NCBI GenBank assembly: GCA_002734085.1
Contig: NVXV01000004.1
Coordinates: 162,997-226,996, forward strand
DNA from: Fluviicola sp.
GTDB lineage: Bacteria; Bacteroidota; Bacteroidia; Flavobacteriales_D; Crocinitomicaceae
Direction of reading: 5' to 3'
DNA length: 64,000 nucleotides
A model generated the notes under the pieces. The model saw only the letters and a list, made by a program, of their open reading frames with translations, did no database searches and was not told where the DNA came from. Below, one piece after another: positions 37,559 through 45,785 of the stretch (the first letter of the stretch is position 1; each line of letters opens with the position of its first letter). Position numbers and translations under genes: made by a program.

Positions 37559-38755
37559 ATGCGTCAAATTAACTGCAGCTTATTTTTATATGCATTCATT
37601 ATTACAGCAATAATACTTGTTCCTTTTACTTTTTTCTTATCTCCATTTGATTCCAGTATTGGACAAGTATTGTTTAGTGATATTATAAATTGGATTTGGA
37701 ATAGTTACTCCAATCAAGAGATTGTTACTGCAATTACATCAGATTCAATCGGTATGTATGTACTATTTATTATCATCATTTTTATGTCACTGATTCTATC
37801 CTTCATCATATTGAAGCTTACAAGAGTACAATTTCAGACAAATTTCATAAAATTCGTAAAAGCTATTTCAACTATATACCTCTCACTTATTCTGTTCAAA
37901 TATGGTTGTGACAAAATTTTTCATGCTCAATTTTATACTCCAGAACCAAATATTCTCTATACAAATTTTGGGAAACTCGATCAAGATATTTTATACTGGT
38001 CTGTTATGGGCTTGTCTTGGAAGTATTCTTTGTTTCTTGGGGTTACTGAAGTGTTCATCGCTATTGGTCTACTCTTTCAAAAAACGAGAGTTTTATCGCT
38101 TTTCATTTCCCTGTTTACTTTTGTTCATATCGTTGTAATTAATTTCAGTTTTGATATTTCAGTAAAATTATTTTCTTCCTTTTTACTCATTATAAATGTT
38201 GCTTTGGTTTATCCATTTCTAAAAAGAACAATTTTATTTATGGCTGGAAAAGGAGTTAATCAACTTTCCGTTTATAAAATCATGCCTCAATTCTTCCACC
38301 CAAGAACGAAAGTCACTTTATCTATTTCTATACTATTTCTAATCGTTTCAGAAGGACTTGCCTCACATATCTCTACTTATAACTACACGCTCACCAATAA
38401 TGATCAATATAAGGTTCAAGGCGCATTCTCTATTAATGAGAAACATGAAATCTTAGAAAGAAATGAGCTAAAAAGAATCTATTTTCACAAAGATAATTAC
38501 ATTATTTTCCACTTTAAAGATGACTCTCAACTTGACTTTTATTATGAATGGGATAATGAAACAAATAGTCTTATCCTATTTGATTATGAAAAAAAAGCAT
38601 TTCGAATTGAATTAATAAAACATAACTCCAAAGAATTGGAGTTAAACTTAAAAGGACTTTTCGGTTTGAGAAAGTTATGGCTTACTCGAATAGACCATAA
38701 AATGCTCCCTGCACTTCAAGAGCAGTTTCATTGGAGCATTGAAGACATTCAATAG
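37559..38755 (+). CDS. DoxX-like multi-pass membrane protein
   Basis: 398 residues from the ATG at 37559 (the track start is a TTG inside the upstream gene). Around nine hydrophobic segments. The stretch 'KYGCDKIFHAQFYTPEPNILYTNFG', 'DILYWSVMGLSWKYSLFLGVTEVFIAIGLL' resembles the DoxX-like family common in Bacteroidota. The last 100 residues are a soluble beta-rich tail. The function is unknown. Confidence 0.7.
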   Translation: MRQINCSLFLYAFIITAIILVPFTFFLSPFDSSIGQVLFSDIINWIWNSYSNQEIVTAITSDSIGMYVLFIIIIFMSLILSFIILKLTRVQFQTNFIKFVKAISTIYLSLILFKYGCDKIFHAQFYTPEPNILYTNFGKLDQDILYWSVMGLSWKYSLFLGVTEVFIAIGLLFQKTRVLSLFISLFTFVHIVVINFSFDISVKLFSSFLLIINVALVYPFLKRTILFMAGKGVNQLSVYKIMPQFFHPRTKVTLSISILFLIVSEGLASHISTYNYTLTNNDQYKVQGAFSINEKHEILERNELKRIYFHKDNYIIFHFKDDSQLDFYYEWDNETNSLILFDYEKKAFRIELIKHNSKELELNLKGLFGLRKLWLTRIDHKMLPALQEQFHWSIEDIQ

Positions 38756-38765
38756 CCATAAGCCT

Positions 38766-39224
38766 TTATCCAATCAACGTATCAAAGCTTGGTACGTCTT
38801 CAAAATAATCCAACGATTGTTCCTGATGATTAATTTTTGCCACTATTGTATTCAGTCCGTTGGTTAATATCAACCAATCTACTTGCAACTTAAAATTGTA
38901 TTGAGCAATTTGATAGAATGTATTTTCGGAGAGTTTTACTTCTGGTGCTTTACACTCAATAATAGCAATTGGTTTTGATTCTTTATTAAAAATGACACCA
39001 TCACAACGTCGTTTGAGTTTATTTACTTCAATATTATATTCAGAAGCAATCAACCCCAGAGGAGTCTGTTTTTCATTAACTAAAAAGTGTAAAAAATGTT
39101 GTCTCACCCACTCTTCTGGAGTTAACTGAAGCTTTTTTTTACGAAAAATATCCCAAACAAAGACTTTCTCATCAGACTTTGTGAGTTGTAATGAAACTTT
39201 AGGAAGATTTAAAGGAGTAAACAT
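38766..39224 (-). CDS. HsdR N-terminal-domain (PD-(D/E)XK-like) protein
   Basis: 152 residues, a stand-alone type I restriction HsdR N-terminal nuclease-like domain. 'EEWVRQHFLHFLV' is the helix of the family. The nuclease core is 'KRRCDGVIFNKESKPIAIIECKAPEVKLS' with Asp then Glu-Cys-Lys, a PD-(D/E)XK arrangement. There is no HsdM, HsdS or helicase domain nearby, so it is not a restriction system. Stand-alone copies are widespread in Bacteroidota and their role is unknown. It ends 10 bases from the convergent DoxX-like gene. Confidence 0.88.
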   Translation of the reverse strand: MFTPLNLPKVSLQLTKSDEKVFVWDIFRKKKLQLTPEEWVRQHFLHFLVNEKQTPLGLIASEYNIEVNKLKRRCDGVIFNKESKPIAIIECKAPEVKLSENTFYQIAQYNFKLQVDWLILTNGLNTIVAKINHQEQSLDYFEDVPSFDTLIG

Positions 39225-39228
39225 CGAA

Positions 39229-40299
39229 TTAATCTTTTAAATCGTATTCTGCCAGTATCACATTCCATTTGTAGCTCTCCGTTGCAGTTAATAACGCGGT
39301 ATTAATATTCTTTCTCAATGAATCTGAAACATTCCTACTCATTCCAATCGCATAGTATTGTGGGTTGAATTTTATATCTAACACCCTAAAATCATCAAGT
39401 TCTTTATTTTTACTAAATTCTCTTAAAAGAGGTAAGTCATAAACAGCAGCTTCAATTTCGCCATTTTTCAACGCTTCAATGAGCGACTCTTTGTTATCAT
39501 ACAGTTTTTTGTTTTCATAAAAATTATCTCTCAACCAATTATGTGTTCCTGAAAATTCAACTGTTCCAATAGACCTTTCTTTAAAATCTTCAATCTTATT
39601 ACTACTAGAACCTAATGTATCAACAGTTAAAGAAGAACTTATACTTGCTGTGAAACCTGAAATGATGATTATCGCGGTAAACATCCAAATAAGAGCAACG
39701 ATTCGACCACCAGTAGTTCTCGGGGATTTATCTCCATAGCCAACAGTTGTCATTGTTACAGCAGACCACCAGAATCCACTCCACAATCCTTTAATACCAT
39801 CTCCAAATTCTTCTTGATTCAGTTTTCTTTCAAAACGCCACTCTAAAAAACCAAAAATCAAAATCACCAAAGTCAATGCTCCTAAGGCACGAAAAAAATT
39901 CAAAGAAAAAAATGACTTTAAAAATAAGATTGAACTTTCAAAGCTAGATACATTCTTAGCCATCACACCCGAATGAGCTAAATAAAAAGGGACAGTGAAA
40001 TTCATCTTTTCGGAACGTTCACTAGTAATCGAAAGTGGATAAATCGCTAAATCAACTTTGTTTTCTCTCAATTCATCAAGTAATTGCTCCGATTTTAAAC
40101 TTTTCATTTCATGGTGAAATTCATTTTGATTAGTTATTTCACTCCATAGCCAAGCCATTGGTCCTTTAAGGTCTTCATCAACCTCATAAATAAATGGAGC
40201 TGCAGGACTGTAACCAATAATCAGTGAATCATTTGTTTTAGAATGAAGATTACAAAACAAGAAAAAAGAAATAAACAAAAGACATATTGAGAGTTTCAT
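39229..40299 (-). CDS. GluR0-like prokaryotic ionotropic glutamate receptor (K+-type pore)
   Basis: 356 residues. Signal peptide, then the first half of a periplasmic amino-acid-binding domain (about 25-120, with the ligand-binding Arg region 'SITSERSEKMNFTVPFY'), TM1 (about 136-152), a re-entrant pore loop with the K+ filter 'MTTVGYGDKSP' (183-193), TM2 (about 200-220, 'GFTASISSSLTV' parallel to SYTANLAAFLT of animal receptors), then the second half of the binding domain to the end. This split-SBP-around-pore layout is that of GluR0. The ligand and ion selectivity are inferred. Confidence 0.93.
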   Translation of the reverse strand: MKLSICLLFISFFLFCNLHSKTNDSLIIGYSPAAPFIYEVDEDLKGPMAWLWSEITNQNEFHHEMKSLKSEQLLDELRENKVDLAIYPLSITSERSEKMNFTVPFYLAHSGVMAKNVSSFESSILFLKSFFSLNFFRALGALTLVILIFGFLEWRFERKLNQEEFGDGIKGLWSGFWWSAVTMTTVGYGDKSPRTTGGRIVALIWMFTAIIIISGFTASISSSLTVDTLGSSSNKIEDFKERSIGTVEFSGTHNWLRDNFYENKKLYDNKESLIEALKNGEIEAAVYDLPLLREFSKNKELDDFRVLDIKFNPQYYAIGMSRNVSDSLRKNINTALLTATESYKWNVILAEYDLKD

Positions 40300-40507
40300 A
40301 TTTATTGATTTTCTACGAATTTAATAAATTTTAAAAAAGCTTCTGTATAAGGGTTTCAATAAATACTTCAAACAAATAAGAGGTTTTTTAGGTATTACTA
40401 AAAACGGAAAATTGCCGTTGCTACTATCACACTGCCTTTAGTCCTAGTAGAAGTGAAAAATTCAAAAAAGTTTCTTTTCTTTACAGTTCAAAACAAATAA
40501 AATAAAT

Positions 40508-41980
40508 ATGAGAAAATATTTTTCAATACTTGTCGCATCTGCGTTTTTCCTTTCGGCGAGCGCCCAAGAGCGAAAAATCGACTTCGTAGAATACGATTTA
40601 GATAATGGAATGCATGTTATTTTACACGAAGACAACAGTACACCAATTGTTGCTGTTTCTGTGATGTATCATGTTGGGTCTAAAAATGAGGATCCAGACA
40701 GAACTGGTTTTGCTCACTTTTTTGAGCATTTACTTTTTGAAGGGTCACAAAACATAGGTCGAAGTGAGTACAGTGAATATGTTGAAAGAAATGGAGGTAC
40801 TTTAAACGCTAACACTTCCCAAGATAGAACATATTACTATGAAATATTTTCATCTAATAATTTAGAACTAGGTCTGTGGTTAGAATCAGAACGATTGCTA
40901 CACGCTAAAGTAGAACAAATAGGAATTGAAACACAACGTGAAGTAGTTAAAGAAGAAAAGCGTCAGCGTGTCGATAATCAACCATACGGTTCTTTTATGG
41001 CAGAAGCGTTTGATCGACTATTTGAAGAACATCCATACAAATGGACTCCTATTGGCTACATGAAAGATTTAGATGCTGCACAGGAAGTAGATTACGTAAA
41101 CTTCTATCAAACTTTTTATGTACCAGCAAATGCTACCTTGTCAATTGCAGGAGATATCGACATTGAAGAAGCAAAGAAAATGATCGATAAATATTTTGGA
41201 TCGATTCCAAAAGGTCAGGCAATAAACCTATATCGTGATTACTTAATGTTAGACGACGAGGCATTCAAAGCTAAACATGATCTTGATAAATCAATTTTCA
41301 GCAAAGAAGGATTCTTCAATAAAAGTTCAAAAGAAGGATTAAAGGCCATTAAGAAGTATGAGGCAATGCCAACAAAAATACCTAGACCAGAAGTAAAGGA
41401 ACCTGCTCTAGAACAAGCTAAAGTAGATACGATCTACGACAACATTCAACTTCCAGCAGTATTTATGGCTTACCATTCTCCAGCGCAGAATACAAAAGAT
41501 TCTTATGCGCTAGAAATGTTAAACTCCGTATTAGCGGGTGGAACAAGTTCTAGACTGAATAAGAAAATCGTAGAAGAAAAAGAGCTGGCTGTTACTGCAT
41601 TTTCATTCAACTTTCCTTTAGAGGATCCTGGAATGGCATTAGTTGCTGCAATTGCTGCAAAAGACGTTGATCTTAAGAAACTACAAGATGCATTAGATAA
41701 GGAAATCGAATTGGCTAAAACAGAATTAGTCACGGAAGAGGAATTTCAAAAAGTTAAAAACCAATATGAAAATCAATTCTATTCTTCAAATAGTTCAGTA
41801 GCTGGTAAAGCCGAAAGCTTAGCCAACAATTACGTATACTACGGTAATACAAACCTTGTAAATGAACAATTGAGTGTTTATGAAGACATCACAAGAGAAG
41901 ATTTACAGAGAGTTGCAAAAAAGTATTTCAAAGAAGATGCTCGAGTTATACTTTACTATTTACCAAAAGACGAACAATAA
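40508..41980 (+). CDS. M16-family zinc peptidase, catalytic subunit
   Basis: 490 residues with a signal peptide ('ILVASAFFLSASAQ'). The inverted zinc motif HXXEH is present as 'HFFEHLLFEGS' near residue 74-78, with the downstream Glu in 'EVVKEEKRQRVDN'. M16B peptidases work as a periplasmic pair; this is the catalytic member. The partner lies 65 bases downstream and lacks the motif. Probably one transcript. Confidence 0.93.
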   Translation: MRKYFSILVASAFFLSASAQERKIDFVEYDLDNGMHVILHEDNSTPIVAVSVMYHVGSKNEDPDRTGFAHFFEHLLFEGSQNIGRSEYSEYVERNGGTLNANTSQDRTYYYEIFSSNNLELGLWLESERLLHAKVEQIGIETQREVVKEEKRQRVDNQPYGSFMAEAFDRLFEEHPYKWTPIGYMKDLDAAQEVDYVNFYQTFYVPANATLSIAGDIDIEEAKKMIDKYFGSIPKGQAINLYRDYLMLDDEAFKAKHDLDKSIFSKEGFFNKSSKEGLKAIKKYEAMPTKIPRPEVKEPALEQAKVDTIYDNIQLPAVFMAYHSPAQNTKDSYALEMLNSVLAGGTSSRLNKKIVEEKELAVTAFSFNFPLEDPGMALVAAIAAKDVDLKKLQDALDKEIELAKTELVTEEEFQKVKNQYENQFYSSNSSVAGKAESLANNYVYYGNTNLVNEQLSVYEDITREDLQRVAKKYFKEDARVILYYLPKDEQ

Positions 41981-42045
41981 AAATTAGATATTCTATGTCT
42001 AGTAAGAAAGGCATTCAAAAATATCTTTAAAATAAATTTATACAG

Positions 42046-44154
42046 ATGAAAAAAATAATTTTAAGTTCAATTTTAGCACTATCAACTATCGTCTCTTTCG
42101 GACAAGTTGATCGTTCTAAAGCGCCTGTTCCAGGACCCGCTCCTGAAATCAATATAGCCGATCCAGATGTATTTACACTGGACAATGGAATGAAAGTGAT
42201 TGTTTCTACAAACGATAAACTACCAAAAGTTTCATTTAACCTTGTTATGGGTTCTGACCCGCGACTAGAAGGAGGTAAAGCTGGATTATCAGAATTAGCT
42301 GGTGATTTAATGCTTTCAGGAACTAAAAACAGAACAAAAGACGAATTAGATAAAGAAAAAGATTTTATCGGTGCTTCTCTTTTTGCAAGCAGTTCTAGCA
42401 TCTATTTAAGCTGTTTAACTAAGCATATGGATAAAGGATTAGACATCATGACGGATGTTATGAAGAACGTCTCTTTCCCAGAGGATGAGTTCACTCGTAT
42501 TAAAAAGCAGTACGAGTCTAATTTACTTTCTGTAAAAACAAATCCAAACTCGATGGCATCGAATGCTATGTCAAAAGCGAACTTCCCAAATAACCATCCT
42601 TATGGTGAAGTAATGACTGACGAATCTTTGGAACGTATTTCTCGTCAAGATGTCATAGATTTTTACAAAAAACAGTTTACTCCAGCAGGAAGCTATTTAG
42701 TGATTGTTGGTGATATTACACTTGAAAAAGCAAAGGCAGTTGCAGAGAAAAGATTCAGTGACTGGGAAGGTGGTGTACCGTTTGAGAAAGCATACAATCA
42801 AGGGTTTGTCCCAAAAGGAAACAGAGTGATTTTTGTTGAAAAACCAGGTGCGGTTCAATCTGTAATCAACGTATCATTCCCCGTAAAAATGAAGCCAGGA
42901 GATGAGGATCAAATTAAATTAAGCGTATTGAATAAATTATTCGGTGGTGGCGGTTTTGGTACGCGTTTAATGCAAAATCTTCGTGAAGATAAAGCTTACA
43001 CTTACGGTGCTTATTCGAGGGCAAATATAAATCGTCATGGTAGTTGGATATCTGCTGAAGGTAGTTTTAGAAATGAAGTTACGGACTCAGCGATTGTTCA
43101 GTTTCTATATGAATTCGAACGAATTACTGAAGAATTAGTTTCCGACGAAGAATTAGAATTAAATAAAGCATCAATGGCTGGAAGTTTTGCGAGAAGTCTT
43201 GAATCTCCAAGAACTATTGCCAACTTTGCACTCAATATTTTTAGAAATAATTTACCTGCGGACTACTACCAAACTTATCTTAAGAAATTAAGCACTGTTT
43301 CAAAAGAAGATGTTTTAGAAGTAGCAAAAGAATATTTCAAACCAAATAATTTAAACATTGTAGTTGTAGGTAATGGAGATATTTTAGAGAAACTCAAAAA
43401 GTTTGATGCTGATGGTAAAATAGAAATCTTTGATGCATTTGGAAATCCTAGTAAGAAGAAAGAATATCTTCCTGCTGATATTGCCAAAGAAGAAGTTATC
43501 AAAAACTATCTAATGGCTGTTACTCAAACTTCAAAAATGAAGAAAGCTCGTAAAGTGATGGATAAAGTTAAAACTATGGAACAGATTATTGGTGTTGAAC
43601 CACAGCAAGCTCCTGTTGAATTTACACTTAAGCGCTATTACAAAGCACCAAACATGTCTGCTCAAAGTATGGAGTACAACGGAATGAAAGTACAGCAAGA
43701 AGTGTTTAATGGAGAAGGTGGTGTTACAAAACAAATGAACCAACAGGGCGGAACAGATAAAACAGAGTTAACTCCAGAAGAAGTGGAAGAGAAAAAAAAG
43801 TTAGCTGGTCTTTTCCCTGAAATTGGATTATTAGACAATGGAGTTGACTTCGAATTACTTGGGATTGAAACCAAAAATGATGAAAAATATTACGTGGTTG
43901 AATACCGATCTGGTGAAACAACAACAAAATCTTATTATCATGTCGATAGCTATACAAAGAAGTATACAGAAACACTTACTGTTACTGAAGAAGGTCCACA
44001 GGCAACCTCAGCGACATTTAGTGAATTCGAAGCACATAATAAAATACTTTTTCCTCACAAAACAGTTCAAATGATTGAATCAGCAGGTATGACTGCCACT
44101 GTGAAGGAAATTAATATTAATGTTAAGATTGATGACGAGAAATTTAAGCTTTAG
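42046..44154 (+). CDS. M16-family peptidase-like, inactive partner subunit, with C-terminal extension
   Basis: 702 residues with a signal peptide. The M16 N- and C-lobes are present ('FTLDNGMKVIVSTNDKLPKVSFNLVMG', 'LFGGGGFGTRLMQNLREDKAYTYGAYS'). The zinc motif is replaced by 'GLSELAGDLMLSG', so no metal ligands remain. The glycine-rich loop near 'GGGGFGTRL' fits the substrate-holding subunit. About 240 extra C-terminal residues (from about 460) are beta-rich and unrecognised. It acts with the preceding catalytic subunit. A strong terminator follows. Confidence 0.92.
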   Translation: MKKIILSSILALSTIVSFGQVDRSKAPVPGPAPEINIADPDVFTLDNGMKVIVSTNDKLPKVSFNLVMGSDPRLEGGKAGLSELAGDLMLSGTKNRTKDELDKEKDFIGASLFASSSSIYLSCLTKHMDKGLDIMTDVMKNVSFPEDEFTRIKKQYESNLLSVKTNPNSMASNAMSKANFPNNHPYGEVMTDESLERISRQDVIDFYKKQFTPAGSYLVIVGDITLEKAKAVAEKRFSDWEGGVPFEKAYNQGFVPKGNRVIFVEKPGAVQSVINVSFPVKMKPGDEDQIKLSVLNKLFGGGGFGTRLMQNLREDKAYTYGAYSRANINRHGSWISAEGSFRNEVTDSAIVQFLYEFERITEELVSDEELELNKASMAGSFARSLESPRTIANFALNIFRNNLPADYYQTYLKKLSTVSKEDVLEVAKEYFKPNNLNIVVVGNGDILEKLKKFDADGKIEIFDAFGNPSKKKEYLPADIAKEEVIKNYLMAVTQTSKMKKARKVMDKVKTMEQIIGVEPQQAPVEFTLKRYYKAPNMSAQSMEYNGMKVQQEVFNGEGGVTKQMNQQGGTDKTELTPEEVEEKKKLAGLFPEIGLLDNGVDFELLGIETKNDEKYYVVEYRSGETTTKSYYHVDSYTKKYTETLTVTEEGPQATSATFSEFEAHNKILFPHKTVQMIESAGMTATVKEININVKIDDEKFKL

Positions 44155-44183
44155 AATTATCAAATTTTAACGATTAGCATTAG

Positions 44184-44217
44184 AAAGCGGCACTTCTTTG
44201 AGTGTCGCTTTTTTTTT
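44184..44217 (+). terminator. Intrinsic terminator after M16 pair
   Basis: AAAGCGGCACT pairs with AGTGTCGCTTT (one G-T wobble), followed by a T-run. Confidence 0.88.
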
Positions 44218-44254
44218 AGTAAAATGGGTATATATCCAACCGTAATAAAGGCCT

Positions 44255-44815
44255 CTAATATTCGATAAAATTCTTTATTATTTGTCGACCATGAGGTGTA
44301 AGTATAGACTCAGGATGGAATTGAACTCCAAATAAAGGGAGTGATACATGAGACATAGCCATCAGAACATTTTCATTATTAAAAAGTAAGGGTTCGAATT
44401 CTTTTGGCAAGGGTGTTTCAACAGCCCAGCTATGATATAATCCAACATCAAAAAGATTTGGGAGTCCTTTAAATAAAAAATGCTGTTTTACTCTTTTGCA
44501 CTGTAATGAAACGCCATGCTTCACTTCTTTCATATTATAAAGCTTACCACCATAGACTTCTGCTAGCGCCTGCATACCTAAGCAAACACCAAGAGTAGGA
44601 CACTTTCCATCAACCACTCGAATTAACTTTAGCAAATCACCTGCATTTTTAGGTAGACCAGGACCTGGAGAAAGAATAATTTTATCATAAGAAGATAACA
44701 ATGAAAAGCTAAATTCATCATTTCTAAAAACATCTACCTGTACATTTAGACTTTCGACATAATGAACTAGGTTAAACGTAAAAGAATCATAATTATCGAT
44801 TATTAGTATCTTCAA
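44255..44815 (-). CDS. Anthranilate/aminodeoxychorismate synthase glutamine amidotransferase subunit
   Basis: 186 residues from a TTG start at 44815 ('LKILIIDNYDSFTFNLVHYV'). The track's upstream ATG lies before a TAnnTTTG box and is unlikely. Class I glutamine amidotransferase: nucleophile Cys in 'TLGVCLGMQALAEVYGG', and His and Glu in 'GVQFHPESILTPHG'. It supplies ammonia to TrpE or PabB. No trpE or pabB is adjacent, so trpG and pabA cannot be told apart. Confidence 0.9.
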   Translation of the reverse strand: MKILIIDNYDSFTFNLVHYVESLNVQVDVFRNDEFSFSLLSSYDKIILSPGPGLPKNAGDLLKLIRVVDGKCPTLGVCLGMQALAEVYGGKLYNMKEVKHGVSLQCKRVKQHFLFKGLPNLFDVGLYHSWAVETPLPKEFEPLLFNNENVLMAMSHVSLPLFGVQFHPESILTPHGRQIIKNFIEY

Positions 44816-44848
44816 GCTGCTTTTTAAATCAAAATTATTAAACTTGTG

Positions 44849-44856
44849 CAAAGCTA
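44849..44856 (-). promoter_or_regulatory. -7 box TAGCTTTG for the amidotransferase gene
   Basis: A perfect box on the minus strand, inside the longer track ORF, 33 bases before the TTG start at 44815. A weaker plus-strand box (TAAACTTG, 44839-44846) points to ridA, so the two promoters overlap face to face. Confidence 0.55.
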
Positions 44857-44864
44857 ATTGAAAA

Positions 44865-45242
44865 ATGAAGAAAATCATTAAAATACCAAATGCTCCTGCT
44901 CCGATTGGACCTTATAGTCAAGCCGTACTTAAACATGATACACTTTATGTAAGTGGTCAAATCCCACTTGACCCATTTGACGGTGAACTGAAATGCAACT
45001 CTATAGAGGTAGCTACAGAGCAAGTAATGAAAAATATTACCGCATTAATTGAAACAGCTGGATTTAAAATGGAAGATGTGGTAAAATGCTCAATTTTCTT
45101 AAAATCACTGGATGATTTCACTTTGGTAAATCGCGTGTACGAAAGTTATTTTCAAACTGACCCACCTGCCAGAGAAACTGTTGAGGTAAGTAAGTTACCT
45201 TTAGACGTACCTGTTGAAATATCTTGTATTGCTCAACGTTAG
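44865..45242 (+). CDS. ridA: RidA-family reactive intermediate deaminase
   Basis: 125 residues, the family's normal length. 'NAPAPIGPYSQAVLKHDTLYVSGQIPLDP' and 'DVVKCSIFLKSLDDF' are signatures. The catalytic Arg is in 'DPPARETVEVSKLPLDVPVEISCIA'. It hydrolyses enamine/imine products of PLP enzymes such as threonine dehydratase. It is divergent from the amidotransferase gene, with start codons 50 bases apart, and is followed closely by a lipoprotein and a glycosyltransferase gene. Confidence 0.95.
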   Translation: MKKIIKIPNAPAPIGPYSQAVLKHDTLYVSGQIPLDPFDGELKCNSIEVATEQVMKNITALIETAGFKMEDVVKCSIFLKSLDDFTLVNRVYESYFQTDPPARETVEVSKLPLDVPVEISCIAQR

Positions 45243-45251
45243 TTCATTATT

Positions 45252-45779
45252 ATGACAAAGATTCACATATTACTTATTTTAATTATCCCATTCATATTGT
45301 TTGGATGTAAAAAGAAATTAACAAACTTCAATTTAGACGATAATTTTCAAACAACAATTCCTTCTTCTAGTCCGGTTGATATTCCATTTACAATTCATAC
45401 ACAAGAGCAAGAAACAAATTCTGAGGCGGAATTTGAATCTCACGATACACGTAAAGACAAAATACAGCAAATTGTACTCAAAGATCTTGTAATTACTATT
45501 CTTGCTCCAGAAGGTGAAGACTTTTCTTTTCTTAGTAGTCTGGAGATCTACTTATCTTCAACAAATCACGCCGAAGAGAAAGTTGCCTTTGCTAACGACA
45601 TCTCAAATGATATTGGTAGCGAAATTGTATGTAACTCTGTTGGGCAAGATTTACAAAAGTTTGTAAAAGATGATAAATTTAAAATTCGAATCCGTACAGT
45701 AACTGATGAAGTTATTACTCAAGACATAGACATTAATATCTATACTAATTTTTTTGTTGATGCTAAACTTATCAATTAG
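45252..45779 (+). CDS. Predicted lipoprotein, unknown function
   Basis: 175 residues. 'LLILIIPFILFGC' gives a lipobox with Cys near residue 18. The mature part is 'KIQQIVLKDLVITILAPEGEDFSFLSSLEIYLSS', then a beta-strand pattern. I know of no function. It lies nine bases after ridA and six bases before the glycosyltransferase gene, so it is part of that transcript. Confidence 0.72.
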   Translation: MTKIHILLILIIPFILFGCKKKLTNFNLDDNFQTTIPSSSPVDIPFTIHTQEQETNSEAEFESHDTRKDKIQQIVLKDLVITILAPEGEDFSFLSSLEIYLSSTNHAEEKVAFANDISNDIGSEIVCNSVGQDLQKFVKDDKFKIRIRTVTDEVITQDIDINIYTNFFVDAKLIN

Positions 45780-45785
45780 AATATA

